Assembly (NCBI GenBank): GCA_023664485.1
Contig: JAMPFK010000011.1
Location: 1 to 64,000, forward strand
Direction: 5' to 3'
DNA length: 64,000 bases
Source: Bacteroides fragilis
GTDB lineage: Bacteria > Bacillota > Clostridia > Lachnospirales > Lachnospiraceae
The notes below the pieces were generated by a model. The model saw only the letters and a program-made list of their open reading frames with translations, had not been told where the DNA came from and searched no databases. Positions 44,064 to 53,967 of the stretch are shown piece after piece (within the stretch, counting starts at the first letter, position 1; every line of letters starts with the position of its first letter). The translations under genes were made by a program, and so were the position numbers.

Positions 44064-46373
44064 TCAATCGACCCGGTTATAATTTATCAGACATCCTTTC
44101 AAAATAATCTGACGTTCCTCGTCAGTCAATTCCCCCAATTTTAATTCAAATGCGCGGAGCCCGTCATGCTCCACAGATACCGTGTATGCGGTGATCGTCT
44201 CCCATTTGTCCTCCACCGCTTTCCTGATATCGGGAATGAAAAGATAATCCAGATTCTTAAACGGAAGCTCTCCCTCTTCGATGACGAAGGGAAGCATACC
44301 CCAGTTGATCAGATTGGAACGGTATCTCTTCGTCGCATATTCGTTTGCGATATTGGCCCAGCCGCCCAGCACCTTCTGACAGCTCGCCGCCTGTTCCCGC
44401 GCGGAACCGTCGCCCGGTTTTACCGCGAAAATTGTAGAACCGAAACCGGTATTTTCATGCGAAGCATCCGCGAATGTCTTTTTGATGACATTCATGACCG
44501 GTTTTATATCAGGATGCGCCTGACAGGGATGCTCCCCCGCCATTCTCGCTTTTTCCGCTCTCTGAATGTCCTTCGCGCGCCCTACATATTCCGGATCTTT
44601 TCTGGATAACGCGAACTCCGCCAGCCCTAATGGATTAGAACGGTAAGAAGATGTTTCTCCGGAAGGGATCAGTTCATCCGTCGTCGTTACAGGGTCGTGA
44701 ATCTCTGAAACAACACGGAGCACCAGATTATCCGGCAAAGCGCCCATCTCCGGCCAGTCCCTGATGTTCGGCCCGAACTGGATCTCGACGCTCCCGTCTG
44801 CGGTTCCATGGGAATCGAAAACGCGGTTCGCATAGATATCCGCATCAAAATGATATTGATATTTTCCGATTTCCCCGTCAAATTCCGTCGCCGGCGTCAA
44901 TACCCCCTTATTGGCCGCCGTAGCCGCAATCGAACGCGCATCCATCAGCGCAACGGAAGAAATCTGGCCATTCTGCAGCCTGGAGCCTTCCCGATTCGGG
45001 AAGTTCCTCGTCGAATGGCGGATACTGAAAGCATTGTTCGCCGGCGTATCTCCCGCGCCGAAGCAGGGACCGCAGAACGCCGTCTTGATGACCGCCCCTG
45101 TCTCCAAAATCGCCGCGGCGCAGCCGTTCTTTATCAGCTCCATATAAATTGGCATGGAAGCCGGATATACGCTCAGCGTAAAGCCGTCCGAACCGATATA
45201 AGATCCTTTCAAAATATCGGCCGCCGCACAGATATTCTCAAAACCGCCGCCCGCACAGCCGGCGATAATGCCCTGATCTACCATAAATTTCCCATTTACG
45301 GCTTTTTCCTGCAGAGAATACGGTACGGCGCCGTCCAGACTGACTTTCGCCTTCTCCTCCACATCATGCAGAATATCCGTCAGATTGGCATTCAATTCCT
45401 CAATCGTATAAGTATTGCTCGGATGGAAAGGCATCGCGATCATCGGCTTTACCGCCGACAGATCCACTTCGATCATGCCATCGTAATAAGCCGCATCACC
45501 TGGCGTCAGCTCCTGATATTCTTCGCTTCTGCCGTGAATCTCATAGAACTCCCGGATTTTTTCATCGGTCGCCCAGATAGAAGAAAGACAGGTCGTCTCC
45601 GTCGTCATGACGTCGATCCCGATACGAAAATCGGCGCTCAGGCCGGAAACACCCGGTCCGACAAATTCCATCACTTTATTTTTCACATAACCATTGCCAA
45701 ATACCGCGCCGATGATCGCCAGCGCAACGTCCTGCGGGCCGACGCCTTTTGCGGGCGCCCCCTTTAAATATACGCCGACAACTTCCGGCATATTAATATC
45801 ATAAGTCTGGGAAAGGAGCTGTTTTACAAGCTCCGGCCCGCCCTCGCCGACCGCCATCGTGCCGAGCGCACCATATCTCGTATGCGAATCCGAACCAAGG
45901 ATCATCTTCCCGCCGCCGGCAAGCATCTCCCGCGCATACTGATGGATGACCGCCTGATGAGGCGGTACATAGACGCCGCCATAGCGTTTGGCACAGGTAA
46001 GGCCAAACATATGATCGTCTTCGTTGATCGTGCCGCCGACTGCGCACAGAGAGTTGTGGCAGTTCGTGAGCACATAGGGAATCGGAAATTTCGTAAGCCC
46101 CGAAGCCCTCGCCGTCTGGATGATTCCTACGAAAGTAATGTCATGGGAGGTCAGCTTATCGAACCTGATTTTCAGTTTCTCCATATTGCCGGAAATGTTG
46201 TGTTCCTCCAGAATCCGATATGCGATCGTATTCTTCGCCGCATCCTGTCTGGAAATCCCTTCTCCGGTCTTATTCTTTATCCGCGCCGCCGCATCCGGCT
46301 GTTCCGGTATCAGTTCCGTACCGTTCACCAGATACGCGCCGCCCTCCCATAATTTTATCATATTCATCACCAT
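44064..46373 (-). CDS. Aconitase-family hydratase
   Basis: Cytosolic iron-sulfur hydratase of the aconitase superfamily, 769 residues in one chain. The substrate and cluster regions are visible: GSDSHTRYGALGTMAVGEGG, a Cys in IIAGCAGGG and one in TAFCGPCFGAG, with NFPNREGSR following, and a C-terminal swivel domain ending with YRSNLINWGMLPFV. The closest recollection is the hydratase annotated beside aconitases in Clostridia, so citrate/isocitrate activity is not assured. Tandem ATG codons make the start ambiguous by two codons (46373 or 46367). Its leader contains a GC hairpin and the 101-bp repeat. Confidence 0.85.
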   Translation of the reverse strand: MVMNMIKLWEGGAYLVNGTELIPEQPDAAARIKNKTGEGISRQDAAKNTIAYRILEEHNISGNMEKLKIRFDKLTSHDITFVGIIQTARASGLTKFPIPYVLTNCHNSLCAVGGTINEDDHMFGLTCAKRYGGVYVPPHQAVIHQYAREMLAGGGKMILGSDSHTRYGALGTMAVGEGGPELVKQLLSQTYDINMPEVVGVYLKGAPAKGVGPQDVALAIIGAVFGNGYVKNKVMEFVGPGVSGLSADFRIGIDVMTTETTCLSSIWATDEKIREFYEIHGRSEEYQELTPGDAAYYDGMIEVDLSAVKPMIAMPFHPSNTYTIEELNANLTDILHDVEEKAKVSLDGAVPYSLQEKAVNGKFMVDQGIIAGCAGGGFENICAAADILKGSYIGSDGFTLSVYPASMPIYMELIKNGCAAAILETGAVIKTAFCGPCFGAGDTPANNAFSIRHSTRNFPNREGSRLQNGQISSVALMDARSIAATAANKGVLTPATEFDGEIGKYQYHFDADIYANRVFDSHGTADGSVEIQFGPNIRDWPEMGALPDNLVLRVVSEIHDPVTTTDELIPSGETSSYRSNPLGLAEFALSRKDPEYVGRAKDIQRAEKARMAGEHPCQAHPDIKPVMNVIKKTFADASHENTGFGSTIFAVKPGDGSAREQAASCQKVLGGWANIANEYATKRYRSNLINWGMLPFVIEEGELPFKNLDYLFIPDIRKAVEDKWETITAYTVSVEHDGLRAFELKLGELTDEERQIILKGCLINYNRVD

Positions 46374-46384
46374 GTCTTTCCGCA

Positions 46385-46406
46385 GCCTGCGGACGCTGCC
46401 GCAGGC
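46385..46406 (-). promoter_or_regulatory. GC-rich hairpin next to the hydratase start
   Basis: GCCTGCGG / CCGCAGGC around a 6-base loop, ending 11 bases before the ATG. It shares GCAGGCACAAA with the hairpin at 21112. There is no U-run. Confidence 0.5.
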
Positions 46407-46520
46407 ACAAATATTTCTGCCGATTCTACTTATTTATTATATAGGAAAACGCGCTTCCGCGCAATGAATTTTAACATCTTTATCCATAAAAAGAAAAGGC
46501 TTCTCTGTCAATAGATAATT

Positions 46521-46621
46521 ATAGTAAACGACATAACAAATTGCACATCTCATCTCTTACAAAAGCCATATATGCAAGCTTTTGCAAGGCTGAAATGGCA
46601 ATTTTTAATGTCGTTAACTAT
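46521..46621 (+). repeat. 101-bp palindromic repeat, copy 2
   Basis: Begins ATAGTAAACGACATAAC and ends AATGTCGTTAACTAT with the inner pair AAAAGC/GCTTTT around CATATATG. Exactly 101 bp, like the other copies, and in the same orientation as copy 3. Its right end supplies the last codons and stop (TAT AGT TAA) of hflX. Variable bases cluster at positions 25-40 and 64-73, outside the conserved ends and centre. Confidence 0.9.
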
Positions 46622-47927
46622 ATACCCGGTATTTCTCATAATACCCGCTGTCTTTCTTTTTGCAGCTGACTCGCAGCAGGACGCCGTCCTCCCGGTATTC
46701 CGTATCATGAACTACGGCATTTTCGTTCAGATAGGATACGGCCCTGCCGTCGGAATAGGGAATCAGAAAGGTGCATTCCTGATAGCTGTCCGCCAGCTTC
46801 CGCTCTATCAGGCGGACGAGCTCCTCCATACCAATCCTCTCTTTGGCGGAAAGATAAATACTATCCTGCGTTACCACCGGAAGCATGCTTCCGGTATCTC
46901 CATTTTCCGCGCGGGCCCCCGGTATATCTTCCGCCGAAACCTTATCCGCCTTATTATACAGATAGAGCATCGGAATGCCATCCGCGCCTAATTCCTTTAA
47001 AGTATGTTCCGTCACCGCGATCTGCTCCTTATAATGGCTGTCGCTGTAATCGACCACCTGCAGCAGGACATCCGCTTCCTTTGCTTCTTCCAGCGTAGAG
47101 CGGAAAGCCTCTACCAGATGATGGGGCAGTTTGTGAATAAAACCGACCGTATCCGACAGCAGAAAAGCGTGATGCCCTTCCGGTGCGATCTTGCGCACCG
47201 TCGTATCGAGCGTGGCAAAAAGCATATCCTTCTCCATGACCTTCTTCTCCTCCACATCGATTTCTTCCACGCCGTATAATTCCAGCAGGGCGTTTAACAG
47301 CGTAGACTTTCCCGCGTTGGTATAACCGACTAACGCTGCCCGCGGCATACCGGAAGCCGCGCGCTGCTTCCGCTGTGTCTGGCGCTGGGCGCTGACCTCC
47401 TTCAGTTCCCGCCGGTATTCCGCGAGCCGATGTTCCAAAACTCTTCTGTCCAGCTCCAGCTTCTTCTCACCGGCGCCTTTGCTGCTCAGGGAACCGCTTC
47501 CGCCGCCCTGGCGGCTGAGCGCCGCATGGAGACCGACGAGCCGCGGAAGCATATACTGCAGTCTCGCCACCTCCACCTGCAGCTTCGCTTCTCTGGAACG
47601 GGCGCGTCTGGCAAAAATATCCAGGATCAGTGTGCTCCTGTCCAACACCGGCTTCCCGATCTTTTCCTGTAAATTGCGTATCTGCATCGGGGAAAGGGAA
47701 TTATCGAACACTACCACATCCACTTGCTGCGCTTCCGCTTCCTCCCGGACTTCCTCCACTTTTCCGGTTCCGATATAAAACGCCTTATGGATTTCCGTCA
47801 GATTTTGTTCCACGATGCCGGCCGCTTCCATTTCACAGGCGTTCGCCAGACTCTCCAATTCTTCCAGTGAAAGCCTGTAATCCTCCCCATTATTCAGATT
47901 CACGCCGACCAATAATGCTTTTTCCAT
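46614..47927 (-). CDS. hflX: GTPase HflX
   Basis: 437-residue ribosome-associated GTPase that splits stalled or heat-damaged 70S ribosomes. It has an N-terminal HflX domain (about 1-165) with FYIGTGKVEE and a Gly-rich loop HAALSRQGGGSGS, a coiled linker, then a G domain with the P-loop GYTNAGKST, DTVGF (G3) and NKAD (G4). The start MEKALLVGVN at 47927 follows AAGGA. The stop codon lies inside repeat copy 2, and repeat copy 3 lies upstream, so the gene is bracketed by the two elements. Confidence 0.95.
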   Translation of the reverse strand: MEKALLVGVNLNNGEDYRLSLEELESLANACEMEAAGIVEQNLTEIHKAFYIGTGKVEEVREEAEAQQVDVVVFDNSLSPMQIRNLQEKIGKPVLDRSTLILDIFARRARSREAKLQVEVARLQYMLPRLVGLHAALSRQGGGSGSLSSKGAGEKKLELDRRVLEHRLAEYRRELKEVSAQRQTQRKQRAASGMPRAALVGYTNAGKSTLLNALLELYGVEEIDVEEKKVMEKDMLFATLDTTVRKIAPEGHHAFLLSDTVGFIHKLPHHLVEAFRSTLEEAKEADVLLQVVDYSDSHYKEQIAVTEHTLKELGADGIPMLYLYNKADKVSAEDIPGARAENGDTGSMLPVVTQDSIYLSAKERIGMEELVRLIERKLADSYQECTFLIPYSDGRAVSYLNENAVVHDTEYREDGVLLRVSCKKKDSGYYEKYRVYS

Positions 47928-48055
47928 ATGATTCATTCCTTTTTTACCGGATAATACCGCAGATATGCTCATTGTACTTGTTTTCCTTCCGGCTGGCAAG
48001 CGGTATTTTCAGGAACGCTGCTTTCATCGCGGCAGTCCAACCGTCGGACGGGCAG

Positions 48056-48091
48056 CCAAAAAGAGACCGCCATTCATCTGACGGTCTCTTT
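48056..48091 (-). terminator. Rho-independent terminator of glgP
   Basis: On the minus strand AAAGAGACCG, a 12-base loop and CGGTCTCTTT with a run of five T. It lies just downstream of repeat copy 3, so the repeat is transcribed as part of the glgP 3' end. Confidence 0.8.
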
Positions 48092-48104
48092 GCCTTTATA
48101 ACAT

Positions 48105-48205
48105 ATAGTAAACGACATAACAAATTGCTCTTTTCGGCTCTTGCAAAAGCCATATACGCAGGCTTTTACAAGGCCGAAATGGCAATTTCCAATGTCGTTA
48201 ACTAT
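48105..48205 (+). repeat. 101-bp palindromic repeat, copy 3
   Basis: Same 101-bp element in the same orientation as copy 2. The stem is best preserved here: TTTCGGC in the left half pairs with GCCGAAA in the right half, and the centre varies to CATATACG. It lies between the glgP stop and the glgP terminator. Confidence 0.9.
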
Positions 48206-48237
48206 ATTTTTTTCTTATGCCAATACGGCAGATGCGT

Positions 48238-50715
48238 TTATTTCTCCTTTTTCTCCGGAATAACGACCTTATCCAGCCTCCAGATCTCATCCACATATTC
48301 CTGGATAGTCCTGTCGGAAGTGAATTTGCCGGAACATGCCACGTTCAGAATCGCGCTTCTTGCCCAGCCCTTCTCATCTCTGTACGCCTGCTCTACCTTA
48401 CGCTGCGCTTCCGCATAGGGCTTGAAATCCTTCAGGATAAAATAAGTATCCGCTTTTGAAGTGCTGAGTGTATTGAGCAGCGAGTTGTACAAGGTTCTGA
48501 ATAACTCAGGGTCGTTTGGCGAATAGGTTCCGTTAATCAGCTGCATCAGTACCTTTCTGATATCAGGATCATTGTTGAAGATATCCATCGGGCTGTAGCC
48601 GCCGTAATTTTCATACCGGATGACTTCGTCGGAGCTAAGGCCGAAGATAAAGGCATTTTCTTCGCCGACCTCTTCCACGATTTCCACATTCGCGCCGTCC
48701 ATCGTACCGATTGTCAGCGCGCCGTTCAGCATAAATTTCATATTGCCTGTGCCGGACGCTTCCTTGCTCGCGGTCGAAATCTGTTCGGACACATCCGCCG
48801 CCGCAAAAATCATTTCCGCATTGGAAACACGGTAGTTTTCGATGAAAACGACTTTGATCCTGCCATTGATGGCCGCATCGTTGTTGACCACATCCGCTAC
48901 GGCGTTGATCAGCTTGATCGTCAGCTTCGCATTACGGTAGCCCGCCGCCGCTTTCGCGCCGAAAATAAAGGTCCTCGGATAAAATTCCATATCCGGATGC
49001 TCTTTCAGTTCATTGTACAGATACATAACGTGCAGAATATTCAGCAGCTGACGTTTGTATTCATGCAGTCTCTTGACCTGCACGTCGAAAATAGAACGCG
49101 GATCCACCTGAATACCGTTATGCTCCAGAATATATTTTGCCAGACGGACTTTGTTCTGGTACTTGATATTCATGAACTCCTGCTGCGCTTTTTCATCATC
49201 CGCATAAATTTTCAGCCGGCCGATCTGCGGCAGATCGGTGATCCAGTCGTCGCCCACATGCGCCGTTACCCAGTCCGCCAGGAGCGGATTGCCATGCAGG
49301 AGGAAACGCCTCTGCGTGATACCGTTCGTCTTGTTGTTGAATTTCTCCGGCATCATTTCGTAAAAGTCTTTTAATTCCTGATTCTTTAAAATTTCCGTAT
49401 GCAGTCTCGCGACGCCGTTGACGGAATAGCCTGCCGCGATAGCGAGGTGCGCCATCTTCACCTGTCCGTCGTAAATAATCGCCATCTTGCGGATCTTCTC
49501 CTGATTGCCCGGATACATCTGCTCGATCCGCGCTACGAACCTGCGGTTGATCTCTTCCACGATCTGATATACGCGGGGAAGCAGTCTGGAAAACAGTTCG
49601 ATCGGCCATTTCTCCAGGGCCTCCGCCATGATCGTATGATTCGTATAAGCGCAGGTCTTTGTGGTGACCTCCCACGCCTCATCCCATGTCAGATAATATT
49701 CATCCATCAGGATACGCATCAGCTCCGCAACAGCCACCGTCGGATGGGTATCATTGAGCTGGAACGTTACCTTTTCATAGAACTTTCTGATATCGCTGTG
49801 CTTGCGCATATATTTCTCGACCGCTTCCTGCACGGATGCGGAAATAAAGAAATACTGCTGTTTTAAACGCAGTTCCTTGCCCGCGTAATGGTTATCGTTC
49901 GGATAAAGCACTTCTACGATATTTCTCGCAAGATTCTCCTGCTCTACCGCCTTATGATAATCGCCTTTATCGAAGGAATCCAGATGGAAGCACTCTACCG
50001 GTTCCGCATCCCAGATACGAAGCGTATTGACAATACCGTTACCGTAGCCGACGATCGGAATATCGTACGGAACCGCTTTGACCGACTGATAACCTTCCTG
50101 TCTGAAATTGCTCCTGCCGTTCCCATCCACATAAACATTGACATAGCCGCCGAATTTTACTTCTTTGGTATATTCCGGCCTGCGCAGCTCGAACGGGTTC
50201 CCGTCCTTTAACCAATCGTCCGGCGCCTCGATCTGATAACCGTCTCTGATCACCTGTTTAAACATACCGTAACGGTAGCGGATGCCGCAGCCGTACGCCG
50301 CATATCCCAGGCTTGCCAGGGAATCCAGGAAACAGGCTGCCAACCTTCCAAGACCGCCGTTTCCAAGCGCCGGATCCGGCTCCTGATCCTCTATGACATT
50401 GATATCGATTCCGAGTTCTTCCAGCGCGTCTTTAAATACCTTATATGCGCCCAGGTTGATCATATTATTGCCGAGGGCGCGGCCCATCAGAAATTCCATC
50501 GACAGATAATACACCATTTTAGGGTCCTGTTTATCATATTCCTTCTGAGTCGCCAGCCACTGATCTACAATGGCGTCCTTTACCGCGTAGGATACTGCCT
50601 GGAAAATCTGCTGATCCGTCGCCTCTTCCAGCGTTTTCCTGTAAAGGGTCTTAACATTATACAACACGCTTCTCTTGAACATCTCCGTATCGAATTTCAT
50701 CGCTTTCTTTTGCAT
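48238..50715 (-). CDS. glgP: Glycogen/maltodextrin phosphorylase
   Basis: Cytosolic PLP enzyme of 825 residues that releases glucose-1-phosphate from glycogen or maltodextrin. It has the GT35 fold with EDQEPDPALGNGGLGRLAACFLDS-type sequence near residue 110 and the PLP-lysine motif GTGNMKFMLNGALTIGTMDG (about 664-683). AAGGAGG precedes the ATG. No other glycogen gene is adjacent. Its transcript passes through repeat copy 3 before a strong terminator. Confidence 0.96.
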   Translation of the reverse strand: MQKKAMKFDTEMFKRSVLYNVKTLYRKTLEEATDQQIFQAVSYAVKDAIVDQWLATQKEYDKQDPKMVYYLSMEFLMGRALGNNMINLGAYKVFKDALEELGIDINVIEDQEPDPALGNGGLGRLAACFLDSLASLGYAAYGCGIRYRYGMFKQVIRDGYQIEAPDDWLKDGNPFELRRPEYTKEVKFGGYVNVYVDGNGRSNFRQEGYQSVKAVPYDIPIVGYGNGIVNTLRIWDAEPVECFHLDSFDKGDYHKAVEQENLARNIVEVLYPNDNHYAGKELRLKQQYFFISASVQEAVEKYMRKHSDIRKFYEKVTFQLNDTHPTVAVAELMRILMDEYYLTWDEAWEVTTKTCAYTNHTIMAEALEKWPIELFSRLLPRVYQIVEEINRRFVARIEQMYPGNQEKIRKMAIIYDGQVKMAHLAIAAGYSVNGVARLHTEILKNQELKDFYEMMPEKFNNKTNGITQRRFLLHGNPLLADWVTAHVGDDWITDLPQIGRLKIYADDEKAQQEFMNIKYQNKVRLAKYILEHNGIQVDPRSIFDVQVKRLHEYKRQLLNILHVMYLYNELKEHPDMEFYPRTFIFGAKAAAGYRNAKLTIKLINAVADVVNNDAAINGRIKVVFIENYRVSNAEMIFAAADVSEQISTASKEASGTGNMKFMLNGALTIGTMDGANVEIVEEVGEENAFIFGLSSDEVIRYENYGGYSPMDIFNNDPDIRKVLMQLINGTYSPNDPELFRTLYNSLLNTLSTSKADTYFILKDFKPYAEAQRKVEQAYRDEKGWARSAILNVACSGKFTSDRTIQEYVDEIWRLDKVVIPEKKEK

Positions 50716-50768
50716 TCATCTGCCTCCTTCATTTCCAGCCGTATATTCTTATTTATACCTTATATATC

Positions 50769-53700
50769 TTACTCTTTACCGTGGGATTTTTCAACCCCGA
50801 TAACGACCTTTTCGCCATTCACATTCCACTCTTTAGACACTGCCAGGCTTTCATTTTCCACGATGCTTTCGGCCAGTACCTTGCCGGCGATCATCGTTTC
50901 GTTCTTCTTAACGATTGCCGCGACCTTCCCGTTATCGCAGATCGCGACCCTGATATGATCCATGACCTCGAATCCCGCGTCCTTCCGCATTGTCTGAATC
51001 TTGCTGATGACCTCATAGACAAAACCTTCTTCCAGCAGTTCTTCCGACAGATTGATATCCAGTACGACGGTCATATGATTGTCCGCTTCGGATACATAGC
51101 CTTCCTTCTGCGCCGTCTCGATCAGCAGGTCGTCTTTGGCCAGCGCGATCTCTGTGCCGTCGAATTCGAATTTCAGGACGCCTTTTTCATTCAGCTCATC
51201 CATCGCCTGATTACCGTCAACGCCGCTTAAATATTTCCGGATGCCGCCGAGCTGCTTCCCATATTTCGGGCCTACCGTACGAAGCTGCGGCTTAAAGCTG
51301 TAACTCGTAAATTCCCGGACATCGTCCGTAAACTTAATTTCTTTGACGTTCAGCTCGTCCCTGATGATCTCCTGATAAAAGTCGCCAAGCGCGCATTCCG
51401 CTTTGACGAACATCGTCCCGATCGGCTGGCGGTTCTTGATATTGGCCGCGTTGCGGGCCGCGCGTCCCATAACGACGATCTTCAGCACTTCTTCCATATC
51501 CTCTTCCAGTTTTTTATCGACGCGCTTTTCATCCGCCACAGGAAAATCGCACAGATGAATACTCTCCGGCGCGTCGCTGTCGATGCTCTTTACCAGATTC
51601 AGATAAATCTCTTCCGTCATGAACGGAACCATGGGCGCCGCGCATTTGCTGATGGTCACGAGCGCCGTATACAGGGTCATGTAAGCGTTGATCTTATCCT
51701 GCTCCATACCTTTTGCCCAGAAACGCTCCCTGCTCCTTCTGACATACCAGTTGCTCATTTCATCCACGAAATTATCCAGAACGCGGGCCGCCTCCGGAAT
51801 TCTGTAATCGTTCAGATTTTCGTCCACTTCCCTGACCGCCGTGTTCAGCCTGGATAACAGCCATTTGTCCATAACCGGAAGCTTCTCATAATCCAGCGTA
51901 TATTTCGTCGCATCGAAGTTATCGATGTTCGCATATAATACGAAAAAGGCATAGGTATTCCACAAAGTCCCCAGGAATTTCCGCTGTCCCTCCTGTACCG
52001 CCTTGCCGTGGAAGCGGTTCGGAAGCCAGGGCGCCGAATTGATATAGAAGTACCAGCGGATCGCATCCGCGCCGTAGGCCGCCAGCGCGTCGAAAGGATC
52101 CACCGCATTTCCTTTCGACTTGGACATCTTCTGTCCGTTCTCGTCCTGCACATGGCCAAGCACGATAACATTCTCAAAGGGCGCCTTGTTGAATAACAGC
52201 GTCGATTCCGCCATCAGGGAGTAGAACCATCCCCTCGTCTGATCCACCGCCTCCGAGATGAACTGTGCCGGGAACTGGCTCTCAAACAGTTCTTTATTTT
52301 CAAACGGATAATGATGCTGCGCAAAAGGCATTGCGCCGGAATCGAACCAGCAGTCGATAACTTCCGGCACGCGTTTCATCGTCCTGCCGCATTTCGGACA
52401 GGCCATCATAATTTCATCGATATAGGGCCTGTGCAGCTCCACGGTCTTTGCCTGCGGATTGCCGCTTCGCCCGGCCAGCTCTTCTCTGGAACCGATGGAT
52501 TCCATATAGCCGCATTCCCCGCATTCCCATACGTTCAAAGGCGTACCCCAGTAACGGTTGCGGGAAATGCCCCAGTCCTGAATGTTTTCAAGCCAGTTGC
52601 CAAACCTTCCTTCTCCGATCGATTCAGGAATCCAGTTAACCGTCTTATTGTTGCGCACCAGATCGTCCCGAACCGCCGTCATCCTGATGAACCACGATTC
52701 GCGGGCATAATAGATGAGCGGCGTATCACAGCGCCAGCAGAACGGATAATCATGCTCAAATTTTGGCGCGTCAAATAATTTTCCTTCTTTATCCAGATCT
52801 TTTAAGATCTCCGGGTCGGCTTTCTTGACGAACATTCCGGCATAGGCAGTCTCCTGCGTCATTTCGCCCCTGCCGTTTACGAACTGCACGAAAGGCAGGT
52901 CATACTTTCTGCCGACATTAGCGTCATCTTCACCGAAGGCCGGCGCGATATGAACGATGCCCGTACCGTCCGTCATCGTGACATAAGTGTCGCAAGTCAC
53001 GAAATGCCCTTTCTTATGCTGCTTCGCCGCCGCTTCTCCGGCACAGGCGAACAAAGGCTCGTACTCCTTGTATTCCAAATCCGTTCCCACATAACTTTCC
53101 AGCACTTCGTATGCCGGCTTTCCTTCTTCCGCCAGCTTTCCCAACACCTTATCCAAAAGCGCCTGGGCCATATAATAGGTATAGCCGTCCGCCGCTTTTA
53201 CCTTCACATAAGTCTCATTGGGATTCACACAAAGCGCCACGTTGGACGGCAGCGTCCACGGGGTCGTCGTCCATGCGAGAAAATACGCGTCTTCGCCGAC
53301 TACCTTAAAACGCACTACTGCAGAACGCTCTTTTACCGCCTTATAGCCCTGTGCCACTTCATGAGAAGAAAGCGGCGTTCCGCAGCGCGGGCAGTAAGGA
53401 ACGATCTTAAAGCCTTTATATAACAGTCCTTTGTCCCAGATCTGTTTCAAAGCCCACCACTCGGACTCGATAAAATCATCGTGGTAAGTCACATAAGGGT
53501 CGTCCATATCCGCCCAGAAACCGACGGTCCCTGAAAAATCCTCCCACATTCCTTTATATTTCCAGACGGATTCCTTGCACTTACTGATAAAAGGGTCCAG
53601 ACCGTATTCTTCGATCTGCTCTTTGCCGTCCAGTCCCAGCAGTTTTTCCACTTCCAGCTCTACCGGGAGGCCGTGCGTGTCCCATCCCGCTTTCCGGGGA

Positions 53701-53936
53701 ACCATATACCCTTTCATCGTACGATACCGGGGAATCATATCTTTGATAACGCGGGTCAGCACATGCCCTATATGAGGCTTTCCGTTCGCGGTCGGCGGCC
53801 CGTCATAAAATGTATAAGTCGGCCCCTCCTTCCGGGAATCCATGCTCTTCCGAAAAATATCGTTCTCTTTCCAGAACAGCTCTACCTCTTTTTCTCTGTC
53901 CACAAAATTCAGGCTGGTATCAACTTTCTGATACAT
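50769..53936 (-). CDS. ileS: Isoleucyl-tRNA synthetase
   Basis: Class Ia synthetase of 1055 residues that charges tRNA-Ile and edits valine. The HIGH motif is in ANGKPHIGHVL, GWDTHGLPVE follows, the editing-domain threonine patch is AWTTTPWTLPSN, and the signature lysine motif is KMSKSKGNAVDPF. The length and the absence of an evident C-terminal Zn-finger cluster agree with the type 2 (eukaryote-like) IleRS. The start MYQKVDTSLNF at 53936 follows AAAGGAG. It is controlled by an Ile T-box leader. Confidence 0.97.
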   Translation of the reverse strand: MYQKVDTSLNFVDREKEVELFWKENDIFRKSMDSRKEGPTYTFYDGPPTANGKPHIGHVLTRVIKDMIPRYRTMKGYMVPRKAGWDTHGLPVELEVEKLLGLDGKEQIEEYGLDPFISKCKESVWKYKGMWEDFSGTVGFWADMDDPYVTYHDDFIESEWWALKQIWDKGLLYKGFKIVPYCPRCGTPLSSHEVAQGYKAVKERSAVVRFKVVGEDAYFLAWTTTPWTLPSNVALCVNPNETYVKVKAADGYTYYMAQALLDKVLGKLAEEGKPAYEVLESYVGTDLEYKEYEPLFACAGEAAAKQHKKGHFVTCDTYVTMTDGTGIVHIAPAFGEDDANVGRKYDLPFVQFVNGRGEMTQETAYAGMFVKKADPEILKDLDKEGKLFDAPKFEHDYPFCWRCDTPLIYYARESWFIRMTAVRDDLVRNNKTVNWIPESIGEGRFGNWLENIQDWGISRNRYWGTPLNVWECGECGYMESIGSREELAGRSGNPQAKTVELHRPYIDEIMMACPKCGRTMKRVPEVIDCWFDSGAMPFAQHHYPFENKELFESQFPAQFISEAVDQTRGWFYSLMAESTLLFNKAPFENVIVLGHVQDENGQKMSKSKGNAVDPFDALAAYGADAIRWYFYINSAPWLPNRFHGKAVQEGQRKFLGTLWNTYAFFVLYANIDNFDATKYTLDYEKLPVMDKWLLSRLNTAVREVDENLNDYRIPEAARVLDNFVDEMSNWYVRRSRERFWAKGMEQDKINAYMTLYTALVTISKCAAPMVPFMTEEIYLNLVKSIDSDAPESIHLCDFPVADEKRVDKKLEEDMEEVLKIVVMGRAARNAANIKNRQPIGTMFVKAECALGDFYQEIIRDELNVKEIKFTDDVREFTSYSFKPQLRTVGPKYGKQLGGIRKYLSGVDGNQAMDELNEKGVLKFEFDGTEIALAKDDLLIETAQKEGYVSEADNHMTVVLDINLSEELLEEGFVYEVISKIQTMRKDAGFEVMDHIRVAICDNGKVAAIVKKNETMIAGKVLAESIVENESLAVSKEWNVNGEKVVIGVEKSHGKE

Positions 53937-53967
53937 ATATACTCTCCTTTCTTTACATCTCCTCAAT

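Noticed and set aside
46385..46406. Terminator before the hydratase gene
   Set aside because: The stem is strong but no U-run follows and it sits between the repeat and the ribosome-binding site.
46521..48205. Composite transposon carrying hflX between two repeats
   Set aside because: No transposase is present, the copies are only 101 bp, and hflX is a core gene; kept only as a recombination possibility.
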